A stretch of 64,000 nt of DNA from Arachis hypogaea (taxonomy: Eukaryota > Streptophyta > Magnoliopsida > Fabales > Fabaceae), in assembly GCF_003086295.3 (NCBI RefSeq), contig NC_092043.1:44358884-44422883 (forward strand), read 5' to 3'. This document shows positions 47,897 to 58,442 of the stretch, piece by piece. Numbering within the stretch: the first letter of the stretch is position 1; every line of letters begins with the position of its first letter. The notes below the pieces were generated by a model. The model worked only from the letters and a program-made list of their open reading frames with translations, was not told where the DNA came from and made no database searches. Made by a program: the position numbers and the translations under genes.

Positions 47897-50193
47897 TAGC
47901 AATTTTATTCAATAATATAATTCGAATAGTAAAAATTTAGTTGCGCCCTAAACATATAAGTACTAGCTAAAGATCTTTTAAATTATGAGAGTTAATAAAG
48001 TAATAAAATAAGAGATTAATCACTCTTAAATTAAAATAATAAAATGTATATATGATAAAAATTACAAATTTAGTGATTATTAATCACTTATCTTATCATT
48101 TTATTTTATTTTTTCTACAAATTCAAGTATAATAACCTCTCATTTTACTAATTTTATCATTTGTTTTTTGCTTTCTTTACTTTGGTCAAAGAGTCTTGAT
48201 ATTTTTATTGGACTCTTAAGAGGAGGGTTTTACATGGCCCAGAGAATTTATTTTTTTGGTACAACCACATTCGTTCTTTTATACAATTATTCAATCAATT
48301 AATGTGTAAAAAAATAAGACAAGTTATCGAAATAAATTATTTGAAAAACAATATTACTATAATACAACATATGAATAATGAAAACGCAACTTTTATAATT
48401 CTATAGAAACGCGGGAGAGATATAACGGATTAGGGATTGCACGTAAACCGTAAACCGTTAGACAGCAGTTTATATTGAAAAGCGTGCAACCGCTATATCC
48501 TACAGCGATTTCTGAAGAAGCTGAACAAAGAAGAAACCGCAACACTCTTACAGCAATTTCTTCGCATGTATCATTTCAATTCAATCTATATCTTATTTGA
48601 TCATCATGTTATCCTATATACTATATAACATATATTGTTATCATTATTCTATAATATCATCACTATTATATAATAAATTTATATTGTTTATTTTATTCCT
48701 TTTTTATACATTATTCACGTCCCAATTCAATATATTCTTAGTTTTGTGTTTCTTTCTTCTTTTTGATAATCATTTTATTATATATCATAAAAAGTATTTC
48801 AAGTATTATAGTAATTTTAATTATTAATCTCAACTATAATATATATAATATATAATTAAAATCAATAATTAAAATTATTAAAACGTTTAAAACATCAGAG
48901 TACTCAAAATATTTTTTATATAGTAATATAATATATCAATATATATACAAATCATTTTGTATGGTTTTAGACTTAGTTTCTCTTCAATGCATGATTTATT
49001 TTATCCGAAAGAATTTATAAAATTTAAGGAATATTTTTTTTAAGAGTATATAAAGAATAGCTTTTTGTTCGAATATTTTTTTAATTACCTTACCTTATTT
49101 GTTACATCACACCCCTAGAATGACAATGTCCGAGAATCGACAACAACTGCTTCATATAACACTTAATCTGCAGACCAAAAATAACCTCCTCTCTCAAATT
49201 CAAATTTTGATGTGATCTCCGTTAACTATCATTCATTCATCTAGATTTAGAAATAACACAAACAATAAATCTCATAACATATATAATTAAATAAGCCAGA
49301 GAAACAAATCACCAAAAAACAAATGAAAAAGAGCATAATTTGTTGAATAAACTAAATGAATTCTAAGATAATTAGACAACATCAACATCTCCTTCCCCAC
49401 AAGACCCTACCATATCTTAGCATTCACCCTTTAAGTGTCAACAGGCCCCTACTGTAACCTTGGCTTTGAAATAATGATTCAATAACTAATAGCAATTTAA
49501 CCAAAAGAAATTCTAAAACCAAGGAAAAAAAAGCTCAAAGTTTTTACAAAGAAAAAGACTATCAAAGGCTTAAAAAGAGCAAAAGTGTCAACTGCGTTGG
49601 AAATTTGGAATTGTATATTTTTCTCTATCAATAAAGGCTATATAAATTATAATCAACATGGTACCAATAATTTATGAAATTTAAAAATTATACAGAAACG
49701 ATCATATATCATTTTATAAATGCCACAATAAAATTATGAAAAGATCAAGACATCAACAAAGGTAAAATCTATCTCAAATTCCAAACACCTTATGTGAAAA
49801 TTCTTAACTTAAAAAAAAAGTAAAAATATAAAATTCAGAAAAGTAAATTATTAAAATATCAAAAAGAAAGAAGAGTGAAAGAAAGAGCAAGAGAAATAAG
49901 CCACGAGTTAAATAGATACATCACTTATTCCTCTTGACTCATATGCTCTTATTGATTCATCTATTCTCTTTGACTAAAACTTGATATTTTCTCAATTTTG
50001 TGAATGAAAAAGATTATAACCTAAAAAAGTACAAAATGATATATGAACATTGAAATCCTACTAACATGTCTAACTTTATTTAATAGCGGAATAAACACAT
50101 CAGTATTCAAAATCTGATCGCCAATGAAAATCAAGTAATCATAGCAGAGGGAACAACAATAAAACAAAGCATACATGAACAGGTTGAAGTTAG
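47897..50193. other. 2.3 kb of intergenic DNA
   Basis: Mostly A/T. A GC-richer patch at about 48405-48560 has repeated ACCGTAAACCGTTA and ACCGCTATAT words and may be an old transposon end. No gene, RNA or bounded repeat is supported. Confidence 0.4.
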
Positions 50194-51537
50194 TCATTCT
50201 TGTTCGAATGCTGTTGTTGGGTTGCTTGGATTCGTCCCACCAGCTAGCTTGGGCTCTTTCCTTGGAGAGATGCAATCTGTAACGTAATTTTGTTCTCAAG
50301 TCTTAAGAATAACAAGTCTTTTAAAAAATAAAGAAAATTTATTCACCAAATCCCTAACAATGTTTTTGATGGATATAATTTAATGGTAACTCTTACAGAA
50401 TAACAAGAAGCATGCTGACAAAAGCAACATTATACCTTTGGAATATGGATGTTTGCGAGGCATTCCCTTTCTGAGGGAGAAAAGAAAGGAGGTGTAGAGC
50501 ACTTGAACGCGGTCATCTAAGAAATAAGGCCTCGTATCGAAGACTCGATTCACGAGTACACGCACAGATAAGAACCTTTGCTCCTCTTGTACCAACCCTA
50601 ATTCAACTACTAAAATGCAAAAGGATGGAATGCCTTCTGCGAGACCAGAGATGGTAACACATACTTTGCTGTTGCCAAGGTCAACCAAGTTGAGCTCAGA
50701 GGAAAAATCATCAAAGAAGGATGGTTGGATCGCCTCACACAACTCATCAAGGCCTTGATGGCGAAGAATGCAATAATCTTTATTATCCACCAGCAAAGCC
50801 TGTATGTCATATTTCACACCACGTACGGGAAGAGCCTTCAGTTTCCATGTCAGCACCACACTGCCATCGCCTACATCCCCAAGGGACCGCACACGCACGA
50901 AAAGATCATAACCAGGAACAAAAAATGTGCGCTCCAGTTTAATCCATGCTTTAAGTTGGGGATCGTAGAGATATGCAATTCCTGGTGCGGACAGGGGATG
51001 CAAAAAGAATTTATCATTTAGCACAAAACCAACAGGCAAACTATAATCATCAGAGTTGACTTCGGTTGGAGGAGCGGGAGCGGAATGCCAGCTCGGGTGA
51101 CGGGGATTGGGACATAAAACCCATAACCCCGTCTTTCTTCCTAACTGTGGTACCGCACCATGCTCCAACAAGTAAACGTCATCTTTAATGTTTGCAAGGA
51201 AAATGAAGTCTTCGGTCGGTAGCGGAGGGATTGCGCCCGTCTCTACTGCCTCAGATGTGCCCAACGTGTTGCCGCCGACATAGGAGATTTGGTAGATCTT
51301 GGTGCCAGATTCGGTTTGCTTACCGACTAAGAAAAATTTCGAGTCGAAGATAAAGTAATCCAACATGCTGGACTCTGGAAGATTCAAACAGAAATCAAAC
51401 GGAGCCTGCTCAAGATGGGATTTCCAATCCCTATCCTCATTCTTCCCCAATTTTTCTAACTTCTCAACGCGGATGCCAAAGATGTAGTCGTTTGTCACCA
51501 TCCACAGGCATTCTCCTGTTTCCGCCGACTCCATCAT
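50194..51537 (-). CDS. Uncharacterised plant protein, possible beta-propeller, 2 exons
   Basis: Exons 51537-50436 and 50276-50194 join with a GT-AG intron of 159 bp (donor AAAG|GTATAA, acceptor GTTACAG|ATTGC). This gives 1185 nt and 394 residues, ending FEQE. Start choice: adjacent Met codons at 51537 and 51534 open the frame MMESAETGECLWM. The upstream part of the longer open frame (to 51693) lies in what looks like 5' untranslated sequence. Repeated segments of about 45-60 residues such as FVLNDKFFLHPLSAPGIAYL followed by YDPQLKAWIKLE resemble kelch or F-box-associated propeller blades. No F-box is seen. I do not recognise the family; reading through the intron would add a different C-terminus (to 50380). 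Confidence 0.75.
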
Positions 51538-51615
51538 CAACAATATGAACACAGAGAAGAAAGGATTTATTTGTTTGTTATGTAGAAGGCTGGGAGATAG
51601 AAGGCAGACGTAGGC

Positions 51616-51623
51616 TAGGGTTT
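51616..51623 (-). promoter_or_regulatory. telo-box-like AAACCCTA
   Basis: AAACCCTA on the minus strand lies about 80 bp upstream of the start codon of the uncharacterised gene. The motif is common just upstream of plant housekeeping and translation-related genes. A single 8-mer is weak evidence. Confidence 0.35.
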
Positions 51624-51924
51624 CGGTTATTGAAGATCGTATGCAAACCCCGCTTTTTCTCACCCAGCCAATCCTTTGGTCCGCGAAAAACAAAAATTCA
51701 AGATAAATCTTGTTCGAAATAAATTAAAAAAATATATTTATTTTTCAAAACAAATAATTTTATCCATAAGTTTTAGAACACATTTTTTTGGACTTTGAAA
51801 CAAGGCCGTCCACTGTAATAATGAACTTTAATATTTTTATAAAATTCGCTCACTTAAATGGCAAATTTTATGTTAATAAGCGGTAAATTTTTTTCCACAT
51901 ATAATATATATTCACATTGGGCCT

Positions 51925-53050
51925 GCTACACATACAAGCAATAAGGTCTTACAAGTGTTACAAGCCCCCAACCCACAAATATTCCATACGCACACTAATT
52001 ATATTGAATGGAGCGTAACATTCACGAATTCCCACTCAAACGGTTACACTTCTCTTCGCGTAAACCGCCCCTTAACGGCAGACTCTTCCACTTCTTCCAC
52101 TTCTCAAATCCATTCAGAGAAAACACAACCCTTTCATTTTCGAGCAACATTCGAAACTTAAGATATACAATTCGTCGCTAAGATTCGAAAATTCCATCAA
52201 CACAACATAGAACTCTCGATCAAGAATCTCAAGAGAAAACAAAGCTATAATACTCAAGGTACGTTACATTACCATTCCTGTATATTTTCCAGATTTCGAA
52301 CTAAGTTTTACTGTTCTTCTACGTTGTTTTACGTTTTACTGTTCTTCTTACTCTACGTCTCATTTTACAGTTTATGATGTTCTACTTGTTCTAGGTTTTA
52401 CTGTTATTCTTTGTTCTATGTTACACTGTTCTTCTTAGTTCTTCTAGGTGTTACTGTTCTTGTTGTTCTACTTCTTCTGGTAACTAATTTTTGGGGGTAT
52501 ATTCCGTAGTTTGGTGGGTGTATATGGAGTAATTTGTTGGGTGTATATGGCATAAAATGTTGGGTGTATATTCCTGAACTGATATACTGTAATAGTCAGC
52601 AGTTGCTTATATTTGCTTGTCCATTGGTGTATATTGCTTGACCTTGTAATGTTGCTTAACATTGTATATTGATGCATGTTTGAGTGATATATGACTGATA
52701 TATATGGGTGTATCTGAATCATATCTATGGGTGTATCTTACTGATATCTATGGTGTATATGACTCATATATATGGGTGTATCTTACTGATATCTTTGGAT
52801 GTATTTTTCATTTCAGAAAAAAATGGCAACGAGAAACCAACTTGAAAGAAATGTAAGAACAAATATAGCAGGAGGAGGTGGACCACTATAGAGTAGAATA
52901 TGCCTCGGGGATACTATTTAGTGAATTGAATAAAGAGAGATCAAGCAATTAGAGCGAGTAATGCAATAAGACTGTCGAAGTCATCGTCAGTATTATTGAG
53001 TCCATTTTGTCAGATAAATTCTACTGATATAGAAACTGGGTAATCCAACT
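51925..53050 (+). mobile_element. 5' part of a Mutator-like element
   Basis: The end GCTACACATACAAGCAATAA is of the same type as those at 25694 and 39216. Inside are an exon-like leader (to about 52200), repeated GTTTTACTGTTCTTC phrases and 'GGGTGTAT' minisatellite words (52490-52800). Then come an acceptor-like TTTCATTTCAG and ATGGCAACGAGAAACCAACT at 52823, a start-like codon followed by quick stops. The far end is missing; the next recognised unit is copy 2 of the duplicated segment. Confidence 0.45.
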
Positions 53051-53088
53051 GCTAGCTAGTTTGTAAATTGAACAAAAATTTAACTATA

Positions 53089-53090
<2 letters not shown>

Positions 53091-53170
<80 letters not shown>

Positions 53171-53171
53171 G
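53091..53171 (+). repeat. (AAT)n microsatellite
   Basis: About 80 bp of AAT units with one interruption near 53135. The homologous place in copy 1 (near 42788) has only about four units. Confidence 0.9.
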
Positions 53172-53802
53172 TAAAAAATTATATCATACTAAAAAAAATA
53201 CTAAAAGTATACTATATAGAAAGATCATCAAGAATTTTCAGATTTGTTTTGATTACTATAAAGTAAATATTTAATTTTTTATTATTTTTAGTACTCTCTT
53301 TTATAATTGTAATTCTCATATACTATGTTTTAGTATAATTTTTTATAATATAGATTATACTTCCATTAAAAAATAAATTAAATAAAAAATTAATCATAGA
53401 TAATAATAAAATCATAAATGTTGGATTTCAAATTAATATTAAGAATAAGATTATTGAAAGTACTAGAATAAGAGTACGATATAAACAAAATACTAAAGTA
53501 CATTCTTAGTTAATATTTAAAAATATATTTTATCTATTTTTTATATGTTATTTTTATTTTAGTAAGTAAATATTAATTTTATTATTAAATTAACTAATAA
53601 AATCTATTTAAATATCTAAATTAAAATGATAGGATTATATAAAAAAATTATTTAAATTGAGATCTATTTTAGAAATTTTTTATCTAAAAGTAATTTTGAA
53701 TAGTATAAACCAAACAACATTTATTTTACTATAATCAATTTTGATACAAAAATTACCAAACAACATTTATTTTATCAAAATCAAGTTTGTAAAATCAATT
53801 TT

Positions 53803-53971
53803 GGAAAAGTCTAGGAGGCCAGCAATTTTATTGCATTTTGGCCAGCATGTAACCAGCAGAGAAAGTTTAACCATTGGATGAAATTTCACACCAATCTCAC
53901 ACCATCAAATCATCATTGATGGCTAGTTGATGGCTACTAATCGCAAATGTTGCTGGCCCCTAGCATTGCTC
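53803..53971. mobile_element. 169-bp Mutator-like MITE with 9-bp target duplication
   Basis: ATCAATTTT flanks both sides (53794-53802, 53972-53980). Copy 1 has the unoccupied site with a single ATCAATTTT (43454-43462). The ends GGAAAAGTCTAGGAGGCCAG and, reverse-complemented, GAGCAATGCTAGGGGCCAG are imperfect inverted repeats. No coding sequence. Confidence 0.92.
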
Positions 53972-55485
53972 ATCAATTTTATGCAAACTCTCGTTTACAA
54001 ACTGTAATTCAAACACACACAAAATAATCACATACAATTATTCTTTGTGCAAAGCTAATTAATGAATATAAATAATGTAGCTTTAAACAAAAAAATTGCA
54101 TTCCATCGGATAAAAAATTTTGGAACTTTAAATGAAGCTGGAAGATAAACAGATCAAAGATTCCAATGTGGTATTCATTTTCTATGTTGAAAAATTCATG
54201 CTTCATTACTTAAAAATTCTCATATGATTTTATTGGATGCAAAATTGAAGATGAGAGGGAATTAGATTAAAACCTTTTGCCAAAGAGCAATTAGAATCCT
54301 GACAATAATAGTGTGGTTTTGGAATTAGAATCGTAGCAATAATAGTGTGGTTCTGGGTTTTCTGCATCAACCGCTCCACACCAGATCAAGACGCCAATAA
54401 CAACAACATTACAAATATATACATCAGATCAAATAGTAAGGAACATAAACAACTCTTCATCGTAAACCATCATCAATCTGTCATCGGAAAAAAAAAAAGA
54501 AAAAGAAGAAATCACCCGAGGTAGGAGCGTGCCTCTTGAGAGTGATTTGGTGCTGCTGCCTGCTATGAAGACACAATTTAAATAAAAAAAAAGATAATAT
54601 TAAAAAATAAAAAAAAAGCTATGTGCAGAAATATTAAAATCTTATACCTTTGTTTTCTCAGAGGGCTTGTTGGACTTGTTGGACAGTTTGTTGCAAAATG
54701 TCCAGAAAATTCCCATAGTTGTAGCAGCTTTCGTCGCCACAAACGCCGCCGTACCTACCTTGGCATCTGCCTCCTCCCTGGTTGCAATCCTTGATTCAGC
54801 CCACCATGGCTGTACATGCACGTCATCACATCCTCCACCTTATCCACCAACTACCATGTCAACTATTACCACGAACTCCACTATGACCACTGAGCCCACC
54901 GTTGCCTTAGACTCCTCGACTACCATAGTTGCCGCTGCAACCTCTTCGACTGCCGTAACCCTACCACCATTGCTGTTGTCCCTTTCACCGTGACAGGAAA
55001 TAAATAGATCTAACCGCTCTGTTCTTGTCGTCGCAGCTGCTATGCTCTCCTCTTACCTAGTCTCGCTGCATGTGCTTTCTGTGGCAACCGCTCAGTTCTT
55101 TCTATCGATCTACTCTCTTTCACCACTTCCTCCTCTGTATCCACCACCACCACATCGGTGACTACCATGATCTTGGTACGACATTACCAAATGACAGAAA
55201 AGTCATCCGGTGATAAAGAGATCTGAAGAAAAAGAAAAACAGAAGAGGAGGAACTGAAGAAGAAGAGAATGAAAAAAAATAACGTAAATCCCTTTTCAAT
55301 TTTGATTTTGAATTCAAAATTTGAAATTTCACGCTCACTCTTAGTGGAGTGGAACTCAACTGTGAAAGGAGCCGATAAGTGTAAGAATGAATTGAAACAT
55401 GCATGTAATGAATGACATAAGCCAATTAGCCAATAAAAATATATGTATGAATCATTGTATGACATGTGGTGAATGATATACATAC

Positions 55486-56316
55486 TGTTCCGTCCTAGAT
55501 GAACCGAGGTATGCGTGGTCTAGAGTGACTGCAAGGTTCCTGGTCCGAGCTATAAGTCGCCAGGGAACAGCGTTGTGGATGACCTCGGTACCTTGAAACA
55601 CGGCGGCGGGAGCACCTGCAAAAAGGACTCCGACGCTCAAGTAAGTGTGTGAATTAAGAGATGAGGAGTGATTAAAACTGGAGTGAAGTTTTTGTGACCT
55701 GTCCTTGTGGGTTGCGTTGGTTGGTTCTTATAAGTGCGTTCTGTGTAGAGATGCGGTCTGTTCCGATGTATCTGGTAAAGGCCGTTGTTAGTATCTTTGA
55801 CCAGAGGTGTGATCTTGCTTAAGGAGTGGATTCTGTTGTTATGCATAAGAGGCCGAAGATAATGGGCGTGGCCGAAGATTATCGCTAATCAAGCTGATGA
55901 CTTAGCAGGGGAGTGTTAATTCGGTTATTCCGGGCTGATCTCTTGGGGCGAGCATATGTTGCCTAGCTGGTGCTAACTCTAAGGCCGAGATATCGGGGAA
56001 CACGTCATAGCCCCCAAGCTCGGATGGTGTTGTGTTAGGAACATTAGCTGAGCTTTTGAAAATATGAATTTGAAAATTTGAATTTTTTGTATGTTGTACT
56101 TTGTAAGATTTGAAAATGCATAGTGGGCTTGGATGGTATTTTGGTAACCGGTCCTGTTTAGTAAGCTGTGTCAATTTTTATTGCACATTAACTCCTGTTT
56201 CGGTTTCCCACGTTTCTTGCGGTTATGTTTTTAATGTTGCCCACTAAACTAGTGGGCTTTGCAATAACCACATCTTTTGGAACTTACGCTTTTGCTGCCC
56301 TATCTTCGAAAGGTCA
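55486..56316 (-). repeat. 3' LTR of the gypsy element
   Basis: Starts TGTTCCGTCCTAGATGAACC on the plus strand, identical to the start at 63627. The first 374 bases match the other LTR with two substitutions (C at 55561 and 55763, T at 63702 and 63904). The inner boundary is inferred from a terminal CA at 56315-56316 followed by a pyrimidine-rich run (GTTTTCTTTCTTTGC), which would be the polypurine tract on the minus strand. That end could be wrong by tens of bases or more. Confidence 0.7.
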
Positions 56317-56361
56317 GTTTTCTTTCTTTGCTTTTTACTGTTACTGCGTTTTTGTGGATTC

Positions 56362-58137
56362 ATGGCGGGGGGAAAATTGAAAGAGAAGCTTCAAGCTGTT
56401 GAGGTTAGGGAGGGTGATCCTTACCATTGGGTTAATGAAGATGTTAGGACTCGTTCATCTTCTTTCGTTAGTGTCGACTCCCTTTCTGACCTGAAACGAT
56501 TGAACTTTGCAAAGAGTGGTTCTGGAGTTACTGTTGAGCTTCTTCCATGTTCTAGTGACGATAGGGTTTATGAGAGGAGGGGGGATTGGTTGTATTTTTA
56601 CATGTACACCCCTTGTTTGGTTGAGCTTGGGTTGAGATTTCCATTTTCGTTTTTCGAGTGTGTCGTTCTTACCCAACTGAACTGTGCTCCGTCTCAGCTA
56701 CACCCTAACTCGTGGGCATTCCTTCGTGCTTTCGAAGTTTTAATGGATTATCTTTCCTTCCCCTGTTCTCTGAATTTGTTTTTCTCACTTTTTCAAGCGA
56801 AAGCTACTCGAAAGGGGTTGTGGGTCTGCCTTAGTAGCTTTCCTGGTCGTTCTGTCTTCCTCCTCTACAAATCTTCTTTTAAGAATTTCAAGTCTCTATT
56901 CGTCAAAGTCCGGTCTGTTGAGTCAGAGTACCCATTTTATCTAGATGATGAGCTTTGTGAAAGATTCCCCCTTTTTTGGTGTGCCGAGCCAAATCAGATT
57001 CTTGAGGCGTGTGAGAGGAATGAGGAGGAGGATTTTGTTTTGGATTTATTAGTTGAGAGCGTCGCTGTTGGGGAGTGTTTGTCTATTTCTGATCTGTTGC
57101 GTTTATATGATTCCGGTGATATCGAGGGTTTGAGGGCTTACATAGGTAACGTTTTTATCTGTTCTTTGTCGATGTTGCTACTTGTTTTACCCTTCTGACG
57201 TTTGCTGACTTCTTCGTAGGTGGGCGAGTACCTCTCTTAGATCCTTCGAAGTTGCAATCTTTTTTGAACAAGAAAAAGGAGAAAGGCGTTGGGCCTGCTG
57301 AGCCTAAGGGAGGGGGTGACCAGGCTCTTTCCTCCGTTAGTCGGCCGGCCTCATCATTTAAAAGGAAAAGGGATGATGTTTTCTTGGAAGTCATTTCTGA
57401 GGCTGATCAAGAAGTTCATGGTGGTGATTCTGCTTTTGATCGGCAGAAAAAGCTTCACGGCTTTATTGCGGGGTCGAATTCTCATTCCTTGTGGAGTGAG
57501 AACTATAACTTTGCTGAGCTATCTGACCGAGCTTCTCAGTATCCTGGAGACATGCTTATGACTCGTCGGATTGGTATGGAGGGACTTTGCAAGTTTATTC
57601 AGGTTTGTGTTGTGCTTATTTGGGATCTTCTTTGCTTTCTCTTTTTAAAAAATGCTTACTTAGTTGTGATGCTTACAGATTGTTGGTTCTCGCTTGATGT
57701 GTGTTGGTCGTGCCGGCGAGTTGATTGGTGCCGAACAGCAAAAAGATGTGGATAAGGCCGAGACTATGGAGAAGTCGTACAGGTCAAAAATAGAAGCTTT
57801 AGAGAAGTCACTGAAGGAGAAAAATGATGCCCTTGCTAAAGTGAAAGAGTTGGAAGAGGAGGTGACTCGGCTGAGGGATCAGATTCGGCAATTGCAAGAT
57901 GAAGTGAAAGACAATGACGTTGCAAAAGGGAGACTCACAGCTCGTGTTCTCGAGTTGGAGGAGAATGGTATGGAGATGTTCTCCTATGGCTTTGAACGGG
58001 CTGTGAGTCAGATCTCTTTGCTGGCTCCTGAATTTGATATCGATTTATTAGATATGACGAAGGTGGTTATAAATGGGAAATTGGTTGTGGATGGGTCGGC
58101 GGAGGAGCATGGTGAGACTGTTCCTCCCCCTCCGTAG
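56362..58137 (+). CDS. 'Putative gypsy type transposon' protein, antisense to gag-pol, 3 exons
   Basis: Exons 56362-57145, 57220-57602 and 57679-58137 join with GT-AG introns of 74 and 76 bp. They give 1626 nt and 541 residues from MAGGKLKEK to a Pro-rich end. Residues about 95-145 (PFSFFECVVLTQL, CAPSQLHPNSWAFLRAFEVL) match the plant Transposase_28 pattern 'PF...VL..L..APSQLHPN.W..L..F'. The middle is charged. Residues about 415-480 form a coiled coil (EALEKSLKEKNDALAKVKEL). Genes of this type occur, in opposite orientation, in some Tat/Grande-like elements; their role is unknown. The frame is intact across all three exons, while the gag-pol of the same element is broken. The adjoining LTR probably supplies the promoter (inference). 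Confidence 0.85.
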
Positions 58138-58442
58138 TTATATTTGTAAGCGAATGAACGTGTTTTGTAAATGGAATGTTTAGTTAGTTTGAACTGTACT
58201 TGTTGGTTCCGACCGTGTTTTAGGTCGGCTTTTGTTTTGGAACTTGCATGGTTATTTTAACGGATATATTTTATAATTCATAGTTGTGTATTGTAGAATC
58301 GAGAATATTTGGATATACTTTGAACACCGTTGGAATATATTGTGCGTCAGGCCTCGTTAAAACCCTCCTTAGGCAAAAACCCCTTCTTGGGAAAAAAGCT
58401 CTAAGGGGGAAAAAGAGTACCTTCATCCGCTATTTGTACAGA
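58138..58442. other. Space between the convergent ends of pol and the antisense gene
   Basis: About 300 bp of non-coding element DNA where the two coding units meet tail to tail. CCTCGTTAAAACCCTCCTTA and GGCAAAAACCCC near 58352-58385 resemble the repeated short motifs seen in this place in other plant gypsy elements. It may hold terminators for both units, but the sequence does not prove it. Confidence 0.4.

Larger units (their letters stand above)
53058..55485. repeat. Duplicated segment, copy 2
   Basis: Partner of 42770-44985 in the same orientation. Differences: an expanded, once-interrupted AAT array (53091-53171), a 169-bp MITE (53803-53971), a small internal duplication near 54300-54350 (TAATAGTGTGGTTTTGG/TTCTGG) and several indels. 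It stops at 55485, where the LTR of the gypsy element begins; the rest presumably lies past the end of the window. Confidence 0.85.

Noticed and set aside
50380..51693. Single-exon 437-codon model for the uncharacterised gene
   Set aside because: The first 52 codons lie upstream of the tandem Met in leader-like sequence, and the last residues read into an intron with good splice sites.
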